From: VRUE01 sp040508545
GTDB lineage: Bacteria > Actinomycetota > Thermoleophilia > Solirubrobacterales > 70-9
Direction of reading: 5' to 3'
Assembly: GCA_040508545.1 (NCBI GenBank)
Contig: JBEVMR010000071.1
Span: forward strand, 1 to 64,000
Length of the DNA: 64,000 bases
Shown here piece by piece: positions 44,592 to 53,735 of the stretch. Position 1 is the stretch's first letter; the number at the start of each line of letters is the position of its first letter. The position numbers were made by a program, and so were the translations under genes. The notes beneath the pieces are model-generated. The model made no database searches. It was not told the origin of the DNA and saw only the letters and a program-made list of their open reading frames with translations.

Positions 44592-44644
44592 CGCCAGATG
44601 AAGCCTTGTGGCCCCTATAGGGGGTAGAAACCTTCATTTTGGCG
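44592..44644 (+). promoter_or_regulatory. Nested palindrome between thiolase and aminotransferase
   Basis: Outer arms CGCCAGATGAAG (44592-44603) and CTTCATTTTGGCG (44632-44644) pair with one bulge. Inside lies the perfect palindrome CCCCTATAGGGG (44612-44623). It may be a terminator-like or operator structure. Confidence 0.45.
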
Positions 44645-44703
44645 GGGAGAGTGCGCCCGGCGGATCGCATGCCCCGAATCGCCTCAGGTAGCCTCGCCGA
44701 CCG

Positions 44704-45498
44704 ATGGTGAACGAGCTCGCAAGCGTCGACGGACAGGTGACGCCCACCGCCGAGGCGATGGTGCCGATGAAGGACGACGGCCTCTACCGCGGTGACGGCG
44801 CTTTCGAGGTGATCCGGCTCTACGAGGGGCGGCCGTTCGCCCTCGACGACCACCTCGACCGCCTGGGGCGCTCGGCCGCAGCGATCCAGCTCGAGTTCGA
44901 TCGCGCCGCGCTGGAGCGAGAGATCGATGCGCTGCTCACCGCGGCCGGCGAGCCCGACGGGCAGCTGCGCCTGATCGTCACCCGCGGCGGCCGGCGAATC
45001 GCCGCGGTCGAGCCAATCCCGGCCCACGCCGAGAGCTTGAGCCTCGCCACCGTTACTTACAACCCAAGCGTGATCCTGACCGGCGTCAAGTCCCTCTCCT
45101 ACGCCGCCAACATGCAGGCGACCCGGCTGGCGCAGGCGCAGGGGGCCGGCGAGGCCGTCCTCGTCACCCCCGACGGCACCGTGCTCGAGCCGCCCACCTC
45201 GGCGATCTTCTGGGTCTCCCCGCAGGGGACGCTGCGGACGCCGGCCCTCGACGTCGGCGTGCTCGAGTCGATCACCCGCGACCGCCTGATCAAGGCCCTG
45301 CAGGTCGAGGAGGGCGCCTGGCCGGTGGCCGATCTGCGCGCGGCCAAAGAGGCGTTCCTCGCCTCGACCACGCGCGAGATCCAGGCAGTCGCCGCAATCG
45401 ACGGCACCGACCTGCCTGACGCGCCCGGCCCACGCACCCTAGAGGCGCAGCAGGCATTCGCCGAGACCCTCGGCCGCGAGCTTCGAACGAAGAACTAG
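44704..45498 (+). CDS. Class IV aminotransferase (BCAT / aminodeoxychorismate lyase group)
   Basis: 264 residues from ATG 44704. PLP-binding Lys is in GVKSLSYAANM; the Glu in TVLEPPTSAIFW and the STTREIQAV stretch are typical of class IV enzymes. The short length and N-terminal GLYRGDGAFEVIRLYEGRPF favour a 4-amino-4-deoxychorismate lyase or D-amino-acid transaminase over IlvE, but this cannot be settled from motifs. It sits just before the acyl-CoA dehydrogenase gene. Confidence 0.85.
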   Translation: MVNELASVDGQVTPTAEAMVPMKDDGLYRGDGAFEVIRLYEGRPFALDDHLDRLGRSAAAIQLEFDRAALEREIDALLTAAGEPDGQLRLIVTRGGRRIAAVEPIPAHAESLSLATVTYNPSVILTGVKSLSYAANMQATRLAQAQGAGEAVLVTPDGTVLEPPTSAIFWVSPQGTLRTPALDVGVLESITRDRLIKALQVEEGAWPVADLRAAKEAFLASTTREIQAVAAIDGTDLPDAPGPRTLEAQQAFAETLGRELRTKN

Positions 45499-45510
45499 AG
45501 AAGGAGCGAG

Positions 45511-46686
45511 ATGGACTTCCAGTTGAGCGACGAGCAGCGCCTGATCTCCGAAGCGGCACGTGAATTCGCCGACAAGGAGATCGTCCCCCGGGTCAAAGAG
45601 AACGACCGTGCCGCCCGCTTCGACCGCGAGCTGGCGAGCAAGCTGGGCGAGGTCGGCTACTTGGGCGCGCCGGTCGCCGAGCAGTACGGCGGACGCGGAC
45701 TCGACTACATGGGCTACGGCCTGATCGTCGAGCAGGTCGGCCGCGCCGACTCCTCCGCCCGCACCGTCGTCTCCGTCCAGACCTCGCTCGTCGCCGGCTC
45801 GATCGAGAAGTGGGGAACCGAGGAGCAGAAGCAGAAGTGGCTGCCGCGGCTCTGCTCGGGCGAGGCGCTCGGCTGCTTCGGGCTGACCGAGCCCGACACC
45901 GGCTCCGACGCCGCCAACCTGCGCACCCGCGCCACCAAGACCGACTCCGGCTGGTCGATCAGCGGCCAGAAGATGTGGATCTCGCTCGGCAACTTCTCCG
46001 AGGTGGCGCTGATCTTCGCCCAGACCGACCCCGAGAAGAAGCACCGCGGCCTCGCCTGCTTCCTCGTCCCGACCGCCAGCGATGGCTTCACCTCGCAGGA
46101 GATCCACGGCAAGCTCGGGCTGCGCTCCTCCGACACGGCCGAGCTCTCGCTCGACTCGGTCGAGGTCGGCGAGGACGCGATGCTGGGTGAGATCGGCGAC
46201 GGCTTCAAGGTCGCGATGAGCGCCCTCGACAACGGCCGCTACAGCGTCGCCGCCGGCTGCGTCGGCATCTGCGACGGCTGCGTCGACGCCTCGGTCGCCT
46301 ACTCGAAAGAGCGCAAGCAGTTCGGCGTCCCGCTGGCCCGCTTCCAGCTGGTCCAGGAGATGATCGCCGACATGATCGTCAAGCGCGACGCCTCGCGGAT
46401 GCTGGTCTACCGCGCCGGCGCGCTCAAGGACGAAGGGAAGCCCAACACCCTGGAGACCTCGGTCGCCAAGCTCCACGCCACCGAGGCCGCGGTCGAATGC
46501 GCCAACCTGGCGATCCAGGTGCACGGCGGCGCCGGCTACGTCGACGACTACCCGGTCGAGCGCTACCTGCGCGACGCCCGCGTGACCACCCTGTATGAGG
46601 GCACCTCCCAGATCCAGAAACTGATCATCGGCCGCTCCGCGACCGGGATCAACGCGATGACCCCCATGGAGGCGGGCAAAGGCTGA
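45511..46686 (+). CDS. Acyl-CoA dehydrogenase
   Basis: 391 residues from ATG 45511 behind GAAGGAG. FAD enzyme for the first step of beta-oxidation. Motifs: CFGLTEPDTGSDAANL, MWISLGNFS, the catalytic Glu in LYEGTSQIQKLIIGR and QVHGGAGYVDDYPVERYLRD. Short- or branched-chain type by overall look. Its stop TGA overlaps the next ATG by one base. Confidence 0.96.
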   Translation: MDFQLSDEQRLISEAAREFADKEIVPRVKENDRAARFDRELASKLGEVGYLGAPVAEQYGGRGLDYMGYGLIVEQVGRADSSARTVVSVQTSLVAGSIEKWGTEEQKQKWLPRLCSGEALGCFGLTEPDTGSDAANLRTRATKTDSGWSISGQKMWISLGNFSEVALIFAQTDPEKKHRGLACFLVPTASDGFTSQEIHGKLGLRSSDTAELSLDSVEVGEDAMLGEIGDGFKVAMSALDNGRYSVAAGCVGICDGCVDASVAYSKERKQFGVPLARFQLVQEMIADMIVKRDASRMLVYRAGALKDEGKPNTLETSVAKLHATEAAVECANLAIQVHGGAGYVDDYPVERYLRDARVTTLYEGTSQIQKLIIGRSATGINAMTPMEAGKG

Positions 46687-47456
46687 TGGCCGAGCTGGTC
46701 GAGAGCTCGCGCGACGGCCACGTCGCCCTGCTGCGGCTCAACCGGCCCGAGGCGCGTAACGCCCTCTCGCCGGAGGTGATGGAGACGCTCGCCGCCGAGC
46801 TGGAGCGCCTCGACCCCGACCCCGACGTCCGCTGCATCGTCATCGCCGGCTCCGACAAGGTCTTCGCCGCCGGAGCCGACATCAAGGCACTGAGCGAACG
46901 CAGCTTCGCCGAGGCGCTCAGCCACCCCTCGGCCTCCTTCTGGCGCCGTGTCGCCGCGATCAAGACCCCGCTCGTCGCGGCGGTCTCCGGCTTCGCGCTC
47001 GGCGGCGGCTGCGAGCTGGCGCTGGCCTGCGACATGATCGTCGCCTCCGACACGGCCCGCTTCGGCCAGCCCGAGATAACCATCGGGATCATCCCGGGCG
47101 GCGGCGGCACCCAGCGCCTCGCGCGGGTGCTCGGCAAGCAGCTGGCGATGGAGTACGTGATCACCGGCCGCCAGTTCGACGCCGACATGGCTCACGAGAT
47201 GGGCCTGGTCAACAAAGTGGCGAAGAAGAACCGCTGGTTGGAGGAGGCGATGGAGCTGGCGCGCACCGTTGCCGAGCGGCCGCCGATCGCGGTCCGCCTC
47301 GGCAAGCAGGCCGTGCTCGCGGCCGAGGAGACGGCGCTCTCGGCCGGGCTCGAGAACGAGCGCCGCCTCTACGAGATCGCGATGGCGACCGAGGATCGGG
47401 TCGAGGGCATGCAGGCGTTCCTCGAAAAGCGAGAGCCGAAGTTCGAGGGACGGTGA
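46686..47456 (+). CDS. Enoyl-CoA hydratase
   Basis: 256 residues from ATG 46686. Oxyanion-hole loops AAGADIKALSE and GFALGGGCELALACDM; the catalytic Glu positions are in GQPEITIGIIPGGGGTQ, which keeps the second catalytic Glu. It hydrates trans-2-enoyl-CoA. Its end overlaps the dehydrogenase start by four bases (GTGA). Confidence 0.95.
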   Translation: MAELVESSRDGHVALLRLNRPEARNALSPEVMETLAAELERLDPDPDVRCIVIAGSDKVFAAGADIKALSERSFAEALSHPSASFWRRVAAIKTPLVAAVSGFALGGGCELALACDMIVASDTARFGQPEITIGIIPGGGGTQRLARVLGKQLAMEYVITGRQFDADMAHEMGLVNKVAKKNRWLEEAMELARTVAERPPIAVRLGKQAVLAAEETALSAGLENERRLYEIAMATEDRVEGMQAFLEKREPKFEGR

Positions 47457-48640
47457 GGGCCGGCGTCGAGCGGGTCGGCGTCGTCGGCGCCGGCACGATG
47501 GGCGCCGGGATCGCCCAGATCGCGGCGCTGGCCGGCTACGAGACCCGCCTGCACGACCCAGCCCCGGCGGCGCTGGAAACCGGCATCGAACGGATGCGCA
47601 CAGCGCTGGCGAAGGGTGCCGCAAAGGGCCTCTGGAGCGAGCCTGAGGCCGAGGAGGCGAGTGCCCGCGCCGGCGCCGCGGCCAGCCTCGACGAGCTCGG
47701 CGAATGCGACCTGGTCGTCGAGGCTGCGCCGGAGGAGCTGGGGCTGAAGCGACGCCTGTTCGCCGCCCTCGCGCGGACCTGCGGGCCGGAGACGATCCTG
47801 GCGACCAACACCTCTTCACTGCCGGTTACGGCGATCGGCGAAGGCGCGCCCCACCCCGAGCGCGTCGTCGGCATGCACTTCTTCAACCCTCCGGCCCTGA
47901 TGAAGCTGGTCGAGGTCGTTGCCACCGAGGACTCGAGCGCAGCGGCCCTCGACGCCACCACCGAGGTCGGCCGCCGCATGGGACGGACGCCGATCCGCGC
48001 CAAGGACAGCCCCGGCTTCATCGCCAACCGCCTCGCCCGGCCCTTCAGCCTCGAGTCGCTGCGGATGCTCGCCGAGGGAGTCGCCGACGCAGAGACGATC
48101 GACCGAGTCGTCCGCGTGGGCGGCGGCTTCCGCATGGGTCCCTTCGAGCTGATCGACCTGATCGGCGTCGACGTCAACCTCAGCGTCGCCCGCTCGTTCT
48201 ACCACCAGGGAGGAGAGCCGGAGCGCTGGCAACCGAGCCCGATCCAGGAGCGGATGGTCGGCGAGGGCCGGCTGGGCCGCAAGAGCGGCCGTGGCTTCTA
48301 CGAGTACGGCGACGGGCGCCGGCGCCAGCCCGATTCCAACCTCGGCATCGAAGCCCCCACGCTGGATCCCGGCGAGCTGGAGAGGATCGACCCGGCGGCG
48401 GCGTCCATCCTCCCCCGCCTCTTCGCCCAGATCGCCAACGAGGCTGCCTTCGCCCTCGAAGAGGAGATCGGCTCCCCGGAGGACATGGATACGGCGATGC
48501 GGCTCGGCTTCAACTGGCCCCGCGGCCCGCTCGAGCTGACCGGGCTGATCGGCCGCACCCGCGCCGCCAGCCTGCTGGACGAGCTGCGCGCCCGGCACGG
48601 CGACGCCTACGCGCCAGCGCCGCTCCTGACCCGCGGTTAG
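47453..48640 (+). CDS. 3-hydroxyacyl-CoA dehydrogenase
   Basis: 395 residues from GTG 47453. N-terminal NAD domain with GVVGAGTMGAGIAQI, ATNTSSLPVTAIG and the His-containing VVGMHFFNPPALMKLVEVV. It then has KDSPGFIANRL and two C-terminal helical domains (GPFELIDLIGVDVN; FNWPRGPLELTGLIG), so the length exceeds the simple 280-residue form. Third step of beta-oxidation, in one operon with the hydratase and acyl-CoA dehydrogenase. Confidence 0.95.
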   Translation: MRAGVERVGVVGAGTMGAGIAQIAALAGYETRLHDPAPAALETGIERMRTALAKGAAKGLWSEPEAEEASARAGAAASLDELGECDLVVEAAPEELGLKRRLFAALARTCGPETILATNTSSLPVTAIGEGAPHPERVVGMHFFNPPALMKLVEVVATEDSSAAALDATTEVGRRMGRTPIRAKDSPGFIANRLARPFSLESLRMLAEGVADAETIDRVVRVGGGFRMGPFELIDLIGVDVNLSVARSFYHQGGEPERWQPSPIQERMVGEGRLGRKSGRGFYEYGDGRRRQPDSNLGIEAPTLDPGELERIDPAAASILPRLFAQIANEAAFALEEEIGSPEDMDTAMRLGFNWPRGPLELTGLIGRTRAASLLDELRARHGDAYAPAPLLTRG

Positions 48641-48646
48641 CACCTC

Positions 48647-48690
48647 GTTCACCGCTCTGTATCGGCGCCTTTACCGCTCTGTATCGAGCT
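48647..48690 (+). promoter_or_regulatory. PHO-box-like direct repeat array
   Basis: Two copies of ACCGCTCTGTATCG (48651-48664 and 48673-48686), 22 bp apart, and the whole stretch can be cut into four 11-bp units of which the first is GTTCACCGCTC. GTTCACC in 11-bp direct repeats is the known PHO box bound by PhoP in Streptomyces. It lies 93 bases before a phosphatase start, the expected target. Binding not shown. Confidence 0.6.
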
Positions 48691-48782
48691 GGCAACCGGC
48701 CTTTAGCAGCAGGCCGATCGGCCGCTCATAGGTTCGCTGCGGATCCGACCGGATCTCGTCCGAACGAAAAGGAGAAACATCG

Positions 48783-50174
48783 ATGCGAGGCAGAGCGAGG
48801 CACCTCGGGCTCTTCACCGTGCTGGTGCTGGCGGTGATCGTCGCCGGCAGCGCCGCCGCCGGCGCCCACCGCGGCTGGAGCGGCTGGGGAGACGACGACG
48901 GAGACAACTCGAAGGAGATCAAGCGGCTGATCGACTCCGACAAGCCCAAGAACGTGATCCTGCTGATCGGCGACGGAATGGGCGACAGCGAGATCACCCT
49001 GGCGCGCTACTACGGCGTTGGCGCCGAGGGAACGCTGAACATGGAGACGCTGCCCTTCTCCGGCGAGCTGATCGCCTACGGCCTCTCGGCCGGCCCCGGC
49101 CCCGAGTACCCGCCGAACTACGTGCCCGACTCGGCGCCGACCGCGACCGCCTGGTCGACCGGCAGGAAGACGATCGACGCCCGGCTATCGCAGGGCCCGA
49201 GCAGCGCCGAGAACATCCCCGGCTCCAACGCCGGCTACACCACCACGTTCGAGATCGCCGACAAACGCGGCATGCGGGTCGGCAACGTCTCCACCGCGGA
49301 GATCACCGACGCCACCCCGGCGGCGCCCTCCTCGCACATCTCCCAGCGCGCCTGCCAAGGGCCGGCGGACACCCGCACGATCTGCGCCTCAGAGGCCAAG
49401 GACGCGGGCGGGCTCGGCTCGATCGCCGAGCAGCAGGTCGACCACCTGCTCGACGTCAACCTGGGCGGCGGCCGCAACCGCTACCTGCAGACGCTCGACT
49501 CGAGCACCAAAACGGTGATCGACTACGCCCAGACGAAGGGCTACCGCTACGTGCAGACGGCGGATGAGCTGAGCGCCGTCGGCTCGCTGTCCAAAGGCCC
49601 GGTGCTCGGCCTGTTCACGCCGAGCAACATGACTACCGAGTTCAAACCGCTGGTCGCGGCGACGACGCCGGGCGCCGGCGGGCCGGACTTCCGCTGCGAC
49701 GAGACCAACCGCCCGGCGAACGAGCCGAGCCTGGCGGCGATGACCGGCAAGGCGATCGCCCTGCTGGAGAACCGTAAGGGCTTCTTCCTCCAAGTCGAGG
49801 GGGCCTCGATCGACAAGCGCGACCACGCCTCCGATGCCTGCGGCCAGATCGGCGAGAACCTCGCCTTCGACAAGGCAGTCGGCGTTGCCCTGGACTACCA
49901 GGAGGAGCACGAGGACACGCTCGTCGTGATCACCGCAGACCACTCGCACACGAGCCAGATCGTCCCGGCCGCGCAGGACACGCCGGGCTTCTACGCGACG
50001 CTGAAAACGGCCGACGGGTACCCGATCCGGGTCTCCTACGCAACCGGCAAGACCCCGCCCGGCCAGAGCCACACCGGCGCCCGCGTCCCGGTCGCCGCGA
50101 TCGGCCCTCAGGCCACGAACATCATGGGGATCAACGACCAGACCGACCTGTTCCAGACGCTGATCGGTCACTAG
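48783..50174 (+). CDS. phoA: Secreted alkaline phosphatase (PhoA type)
   Basis: 463 residues from ATG 48783 behind AAAGGAG. Signal peptide at residues 1-26. Metal and catalytic motifs: LLIGDGMGDSE (metal Asp), DSAPTATAWSTG with the nucleophile Ser, QVEGASIDKRDHASD, and TADHSHTSQ. It releases phosphate from organic esters outside the cell. Probably induced by phosphate starvation through the upstream repeat array. Followed by a strong terminator. Confidence 0.94.
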   Translation: MRGRARHLGLFTVLVLAVIVAGSAAAGAHRGWSGWGDDDGDNSKEIKRLIDSDKPKNVILLIGDGMGDSEITLARYYGVGAEGTLNMETLPFSGELIAYGLSAGPGPEYPPNYVPDSAPTATAWSTGRKTIDARLSQGPSSAENIPGSNAGYTTTFEIADKRGMRVGNVSTAEITDATPAAPSSHISQRACQGPADTRTICASEAKDAGGLGSIAEQQVDHLLDVNLGGGRNRYLQTLDSSTKTVIDYAQTKGYRYVQTADELSAVGSLSKGPVLGLFTPSNMTTEFKPLVAATTPGAGGPDFRCDETNRPANEPSLAAMTGKAIALLENRKGFFLQVEGASIDKRDHASDACGQIGENLAFDKAVGVALDYQEEHEDTLVVITADHSHTSQIVPAAQDTPGFYATLKTADGYPIRVSYATGKTPPGQSHTGARVPVAAIGPQATNIMGINDQTDLFQTLIGH

Positions 50175-50196
50175 TCCGACCACCTACACCGACGAC

Positions 50197-50222
50197 GAGG
50201 GCCCCGCAGCCGCGGGGCCCTC
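50197..50222 (+). terminator. Terminator of the alkaline phosphatase gene
   Basis: 11-bp stem GAGGGCCCCGC / GCGGGGCCCTC with a 4-base loop, 22 bases after the phosphatase stop. Confidence 0.85.
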
Positions 50223-50234
50223 GCGCGTTGCGGA

Positions 50235-52079
50235 GTGAGAAACTGGGCGGCCGTGGAGGACGAGCGGGACTACGAGGAGGCGCGCCGCGGCCTGGTCGCG
50301 TCGTTCGACCCTCCGGTGGTCGAGGACGAGCATGGCCGCACAGTCTGGGACTTGCGCTCCTACGACTTCCTCGACGAGGAGCCGGCGGACACCGCCGATC
50401 CCAACCTCTGGCGGCAGAGCCGGCTGACCCGGATCGCCGGCCTCTTCGAGCTGGCGCCCGGCTTCTACCAGCTGCGCGGCTTCGACCTCTCCAACATGCA
50501 CGTGGTCGAGGGTGAGGACGGGATCGTCGTGATCGATCCGCTGGTCTCGGCCGAGACCGCAGCGGCGGCGCTCGCCCTCTACCGCGAGCACCGCGGCGAG
50601 CGGCCGGTCACCGGGCTTGTCTACACCCATAGCCACGTCGACCACTTCGGCGGCGCCAAGGGCGTCGTCTCCCCCGAGGAGATCGAGGCCAGGCAGATTC
50701 CGGTGCTGGCCCCCGCCGGCTTCCTCCACCACGCGGTCAGCGAGAACGTCTTCGCCGGCACCGCGATGGGGCGCCGCGCCGGCTACATGTACGGAGCGCT
50801 GCTCGAGCGAGGCCCCGCGGGGCAGCTCGGCGCCGGCCTCGGCCAGACCACCTCGCTGGGGTCGATCACGCTGATCCCGCCCACGGTGGACATCGAGGAA
50901 ACCGGCCAGACCGAGGTCGTCGACGGGGTCGAGATGACCTTCCAGCTCACCCCCGGCACCGAGGCGCCGGCCGCGATGAACATCTACTTCCCGCGGGCGA
51001 AGGCGCTCTGCGTCGCCGACAACGTCGCCCGCTCGATGCACAACATCCTCACCCCCCGCGGCGCCCTGGTCCGCGACCCGCGCATCTGGGCCCACTACCT
51101 CGACGAGGCAATCGAGCTCTTCGCCACCGACTCCGAGGTTCTCTTCAGCGGCCACCACTGGGCCTGCTGGGGCAACGAGCGGATCGTCGACCTGCTCGAG
51201 AAGCAGCGCGACCTCTACTCCTACCTGCACGACCAGACCCTGCGGCTGCTGAACAAGGGCCACACCGGGCCCGAGATCGCCGAGCTGATCGAGCTGCCCC
51301 CGAGCCTCGCTGGTGAGTGGCACTGCCGCGAGTTCTACGGCTCGGTGAGCCACAACACGAAGGCGATCTACCAGCGCTACATGGGCTGGTTCGACGGCAA
51401 CCCAGCCCATCTCTGGGAGCATCCGCCGGTCGCGGGGGCGCGCCGCTACGTCGAGTTCATGGGCGGTGCTGAAGCGGTGCTGGAGAAGGCGCGCCGCTCC
51501 TTCGAGCAAGGCGACTTCCGCTGGGTCGCCGAGGTCGTCAACCACGTCGTCTTCGCCGAGCCGGAGAACGAGGCGGCGAGAGAGCTGCAGGCTGCAACGC
51601 TCGAGCAACTCGGCTACGGGGCGGAAAACGCAACCTGGCGCAACTTCTTCCTGATGGGCGCAAAGGAGCTGCGCGAGGGAATCGGCGGCACGCCAACCGC
51701 GGTCGCGCCCCCCGACATCGTCGCCAACCTCTCCGTGGCGCAGTTGCTCGACGCGATGGCGATCCGGCTCGACGGACCGCGCGCCTGGGAGAGCAACCTG
51801 CGAATCGACTGGGTGATCGCCGATCCCGACGAGGAGCACGCTCTGACCGTGCACAACGGGGTGCTCCACCATCGCCCCGGTCGCCATCAGGCCCCGGCTG
51901 ACGCCGCCCTCCTCCTGGACCGCGAGGCGCTCGACCAGCTCCTGCTCAAAACCGCCGACGTCGCCGCGCTGGCCGAGAGCGGCCGGCTGCGCATCGAGGG
52001 GGACGGGGAGAAGATCGGCGAGTTGCTGGGCCTGCTCGACGAACCCGACCCCGGGTTCGCGATCATCACTCCTGATTGA
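50235..52079 (+). CDS. Alkylsulfatase-like metallo-beta-lactamase-fold hydrolase
   Basis: 614 residues from GTG 50235. The beta-lactamase-fold core carries THSHVDHFGG, the zinc motif of SdsA1-type primary alkylsulfatases, and the family stretches NMHVVEGEDGIVVIDPL, YFPRAKALCVADNVARSMHN and GSVSHNTKAIYQRYMGWFDG. A C-terminal SCP2-like domain follows (about 500-614). It has no signal peptide, unlike secreted SdsA1, so it may be cytosolic. It would hydrolyse alkyl sulfates to alcohols. Confidence 0.88.
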   Translation: MRNWAAVEDERDYEEARRGLVASFDPPVVEDEHGRTVWDLRSYDFLDEEPADTADPNLWRQSRLTRIAGLFELAPGFYQLRGFDLSNMHVVEGEDGIVVIDPLVSAETAAAALALYREHRGERPVTGLVYTHSHVDHFGGAKGVVSPEEIEARQIPVLAPAGFLHHAVSENVFAGTAMGRRAGYMYGALLERGPAGQLGAGLGQTTSLGSITLIPPTVDIEETGQTEVVDGVEMTFQLTPGTEAPAAMNIYFPRAKALCVADNVARSMHNILTPRGALVRDPRIWAHYLDEAIELFATDSEVLFSGHHWACWGNERIVDLLEKQRDLYSYLHDQTLRLLNKGHTGPEIAELIELPPSLAGEWHCREFYGSVSHNTKAIYQRYMGWFDGNPAHLWEHPPVAGARRYVEFMGGAEAVLEKARRSFEQGDFRWVAEVVNHVVFAEPENEAARELQAATLEQLGYGAENATWRNFFLMGAKELREGIGGTPTAVAPPDIVANLSVAQLLDAMAIRLDGPRAWESNLRIDWVIADPDEEHALTVHNGVLHHRPGRHQAPADAALLLDREALDQLLLKTADVAALAESGRLRIEGDGEKIGELLGLLDEPDPGFAIITPD

Positions 52080-52088
52080 GCCTGCCGA

Positions 52089-52295
52089 CTACCTCGGCGG
52101 GGGCCTGAGCCGGAGCATCGCCTCGTCGACGTAGCACCAGCTCCAGTCCTCACCCGGCTCCGCCGAGCGAATCAGCGGGTGGCCGGTAGCCGCGTGGTGG
52201 GCGGTGGCATGTTTCCCCGGCGAGTTGTCGCAGCAACCGATGTGGCCGCAGCTCTGGCACATCCGCAGGTGCACCCAAGTCATCCCAAGCTCCAA
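52089..52295 (-). CDS. UBP-type zinc-finger protein, start unclear
   Basis: 68 residues from TTG 52295, a zf-UBP domain: CQSCGHIGCCDNSPGKHATAH, ATGHPLIRSAEPGEDWSWCYVDE. Bacterial members are common and of unknown role. Codons upstream in the same frame, to 52361, encode the missing first part of the domain with Cys ligands (CTHIDSIEYLEPPGEIAGCEEC is split as CTHIDSIEY and AGCEEC), but between the TAA at 52380-52382 and that point there is no ATG, GTG or TTG. The gene is either mis-sequenced, started unusually, or broken. Confidence 0.75.
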   Translation of the reverse strand: MELGMTWVHLRMCQSCGHIGCCDNSPGKHATAHHAATGHPLIRSAEPGEDWSWCYVDEAMLRLRPPPR

Positions 52296-52487
52296 GCACT
52301 CCTCGCAGCCGGCGATCTCGCCCGGTGGCTCGAGGTACTCGATCGAGTCGATGTGGGTACAGGTGGCCGTGCTCCGACCTTAGAGCATCGCCGTCGTAAA
52401 TCCAGCTGTCTCAGACATCCGTCTACAAAGACAAAGAGTTACACTTGCGTATCCTACGCGTCGCACCTGGTTCCCTAGCCTGGAGAG

Positions 52488-52862
52488 ATGGAGGCAATGA
52501 GGCAGAGCTGGACAGACGACCGTCTCGACGATCTATCCCACCGGATGGACAAACGCTTCGACCAAGTCGAAGGCGAGATGAAGAGCCAAGGCAGAGAACT
52601 GCGGGCAGGGATCAAGGGGCAGGGCAAGGAACTCCGGACCGAGATGGCCGGCATGGAAGCCCGGCTCCGTGCCCAGGCAAGCGAGCACTACGTCAGGACC
52701 GGAGAAGAGTTCGCCAAAGTGCGCGAGGAGATGCGTGACGACAAGCAGCAGCTGGTTGGCGAGATAGAGGCGCTCCAGCGCACGATCATCCAGATCGGCT
52801 GGACCGGCGCGATCACGCTGATCGCGGCTGTCGTGGGGATGCTGGTCGCCCAACTCTTCTGA
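52488..52862 (+). CDS. Coiled-coil protein with C-terminal membrane anchor
   Basis: 124 residues from ATG 52488. Long charged helix with heptad-like spacing (RMDKRFDQVEGEMKSQGREL, MRDDKQQLVGEIEALQRTI) and one C-terminal membrane segment (WTGAITLIAAVVGMLVAQLF). Tail-anchored topology. Similar small proteins are frequent in this group of bacteria. Role unknown. Confidence 0.7.
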   Translation: MEAMRQSWTDDRLDDLSHRMDKRFDQVEGEMKSQGRELRAGIKGQGKELRTEMAGMEARLRAQASEHYVRTGEEFAKVREEMRDDKQQLVGEIEALQRTIIQIGWTGAITLIAAVVGMLVAQLF

Positions 52863-52907
52863 GCTGCCGCATCGCACCCCCTTCACCGCATCTGCAAAGG
52901 TGCGCGG

Positions 52908-53390
52908 ATGGGCAGCACCGATGGAGGCGGGGAGCCGATTACCGAGGAGGGGATCGTCGCCCTGCGCGAGGAGATCGAGCAGCTCGAAGGGCCTGCGCGG
53001 CTCGAGATGGCGGCCCGGATCAAGGTCGCCCGCGAGGAAGGCGACCTCAAGGAGAACGCGGAGTACCACATCGCCAAGGAAGACCAGGCGCATCTGGAGA
53101 CCAAGATCAAGCGCCTGCGCGAGCGCCTGCGCACCGCGGTCGTGGTCGAGGTCGACGGCGACGCCGACCGCTTCAGCTTCGGCCGTACGGCCGAGATCCT
53201 CGACGAGACGAAAGGCGCGGTCAACACCTGGACCCTGGTCGGCTCGACCGAAGCCGACCTCAGCGCTGGTCGCCTCTCGGCCGAGTCGCCGATCGGCCAG
53301 GCCCTGATGGACGCCGAGCCGGGCAAGCCGGTCAAGGTCGAGACCCCGCGCGGCAGCCGCACCTTCGTCGTGCAGAAACTGCTCGACTAA
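52908..53390 (+). CDS. greA: Transcription elongation factor GreA
   Basis: 160 residues from ATG 52908. It rescues backtracked RNA polymerase. N-terminal coiled coil carries the acidic tip at AREEGDLKENAEYHIAKED, and the C-terminal FKBP-like domain has SFGRTAEILD and VNTWTLVGSTEAD, PIGQALMDAEPG. Length and motifs are normal. Confidence 0.95.
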   Translation: MGSTDGGGEPITEEGIVALREEIEQLEGPARLEMAARIKVAREEGDLKENAEYHIAKEDQAHLETKIKRLRERLRTAVVVEVDGDADRFSFGRTAEILDETKGAVNTWTLVGSTEADLSAGRLSAESPIGQALMDAEPGKPVKVETPRGSRTFVVQKLLD

Positions 53391-53403
53391 GCGCGGTCTC
53401 CAG

Positions 53404-53571
53404 TCAGACCAGCAGCAGAACCCAGACCACCGCTGCCAGCAGCGAGGTGACGATCAGCCGAACTCCCAGTTCCTGGTTCTGCTGAAGCTGCGATAGGCCG
53501 ATGATCAGCCCCGCCGGCGGCAGGACCACCGCAATCGCAAACGGCAAGATGGAGGACGCGTTCAAGCGCAC
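53404..53571 (-). CDS. Small two-segment membrane protein
   Basis: 55 residues from GTG 53571 to TGA 53404, too short for common gene-finder cut-offs. Two hydrophobic segments, ILPFAIAVVLPPAGLIIGL and LIVTSLLAAVVWVLLLV, are joined by a polar loop SQLQQNQELGVR, a hairpin topology. It is convergent with greA, 13 bases after its stop. It has no strong ribosome binding site. Function unknown. Confidence 0.55.
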   Translation of the reverse strand: MRLNASSILPFAIAVVLPPAGLIIGLSQLQQNQELGVRLIVTSLLAAVVWVLLLV

Positions 53572-53735
53572 CGACTCACCCTAGCCGCTCATCTTGACAG
53601 CGGTCATTGGGTACGTATATGTTTACGTCACTTAAATCAGACTCAGCGCGTCTATACGGGCTCCGCGAGCTGGTCGTGGGACACCAAACGCTAATCGTCC
53701 GGCGCGGTGGGACCTAAGATCAAGCAGGGGGAGAT

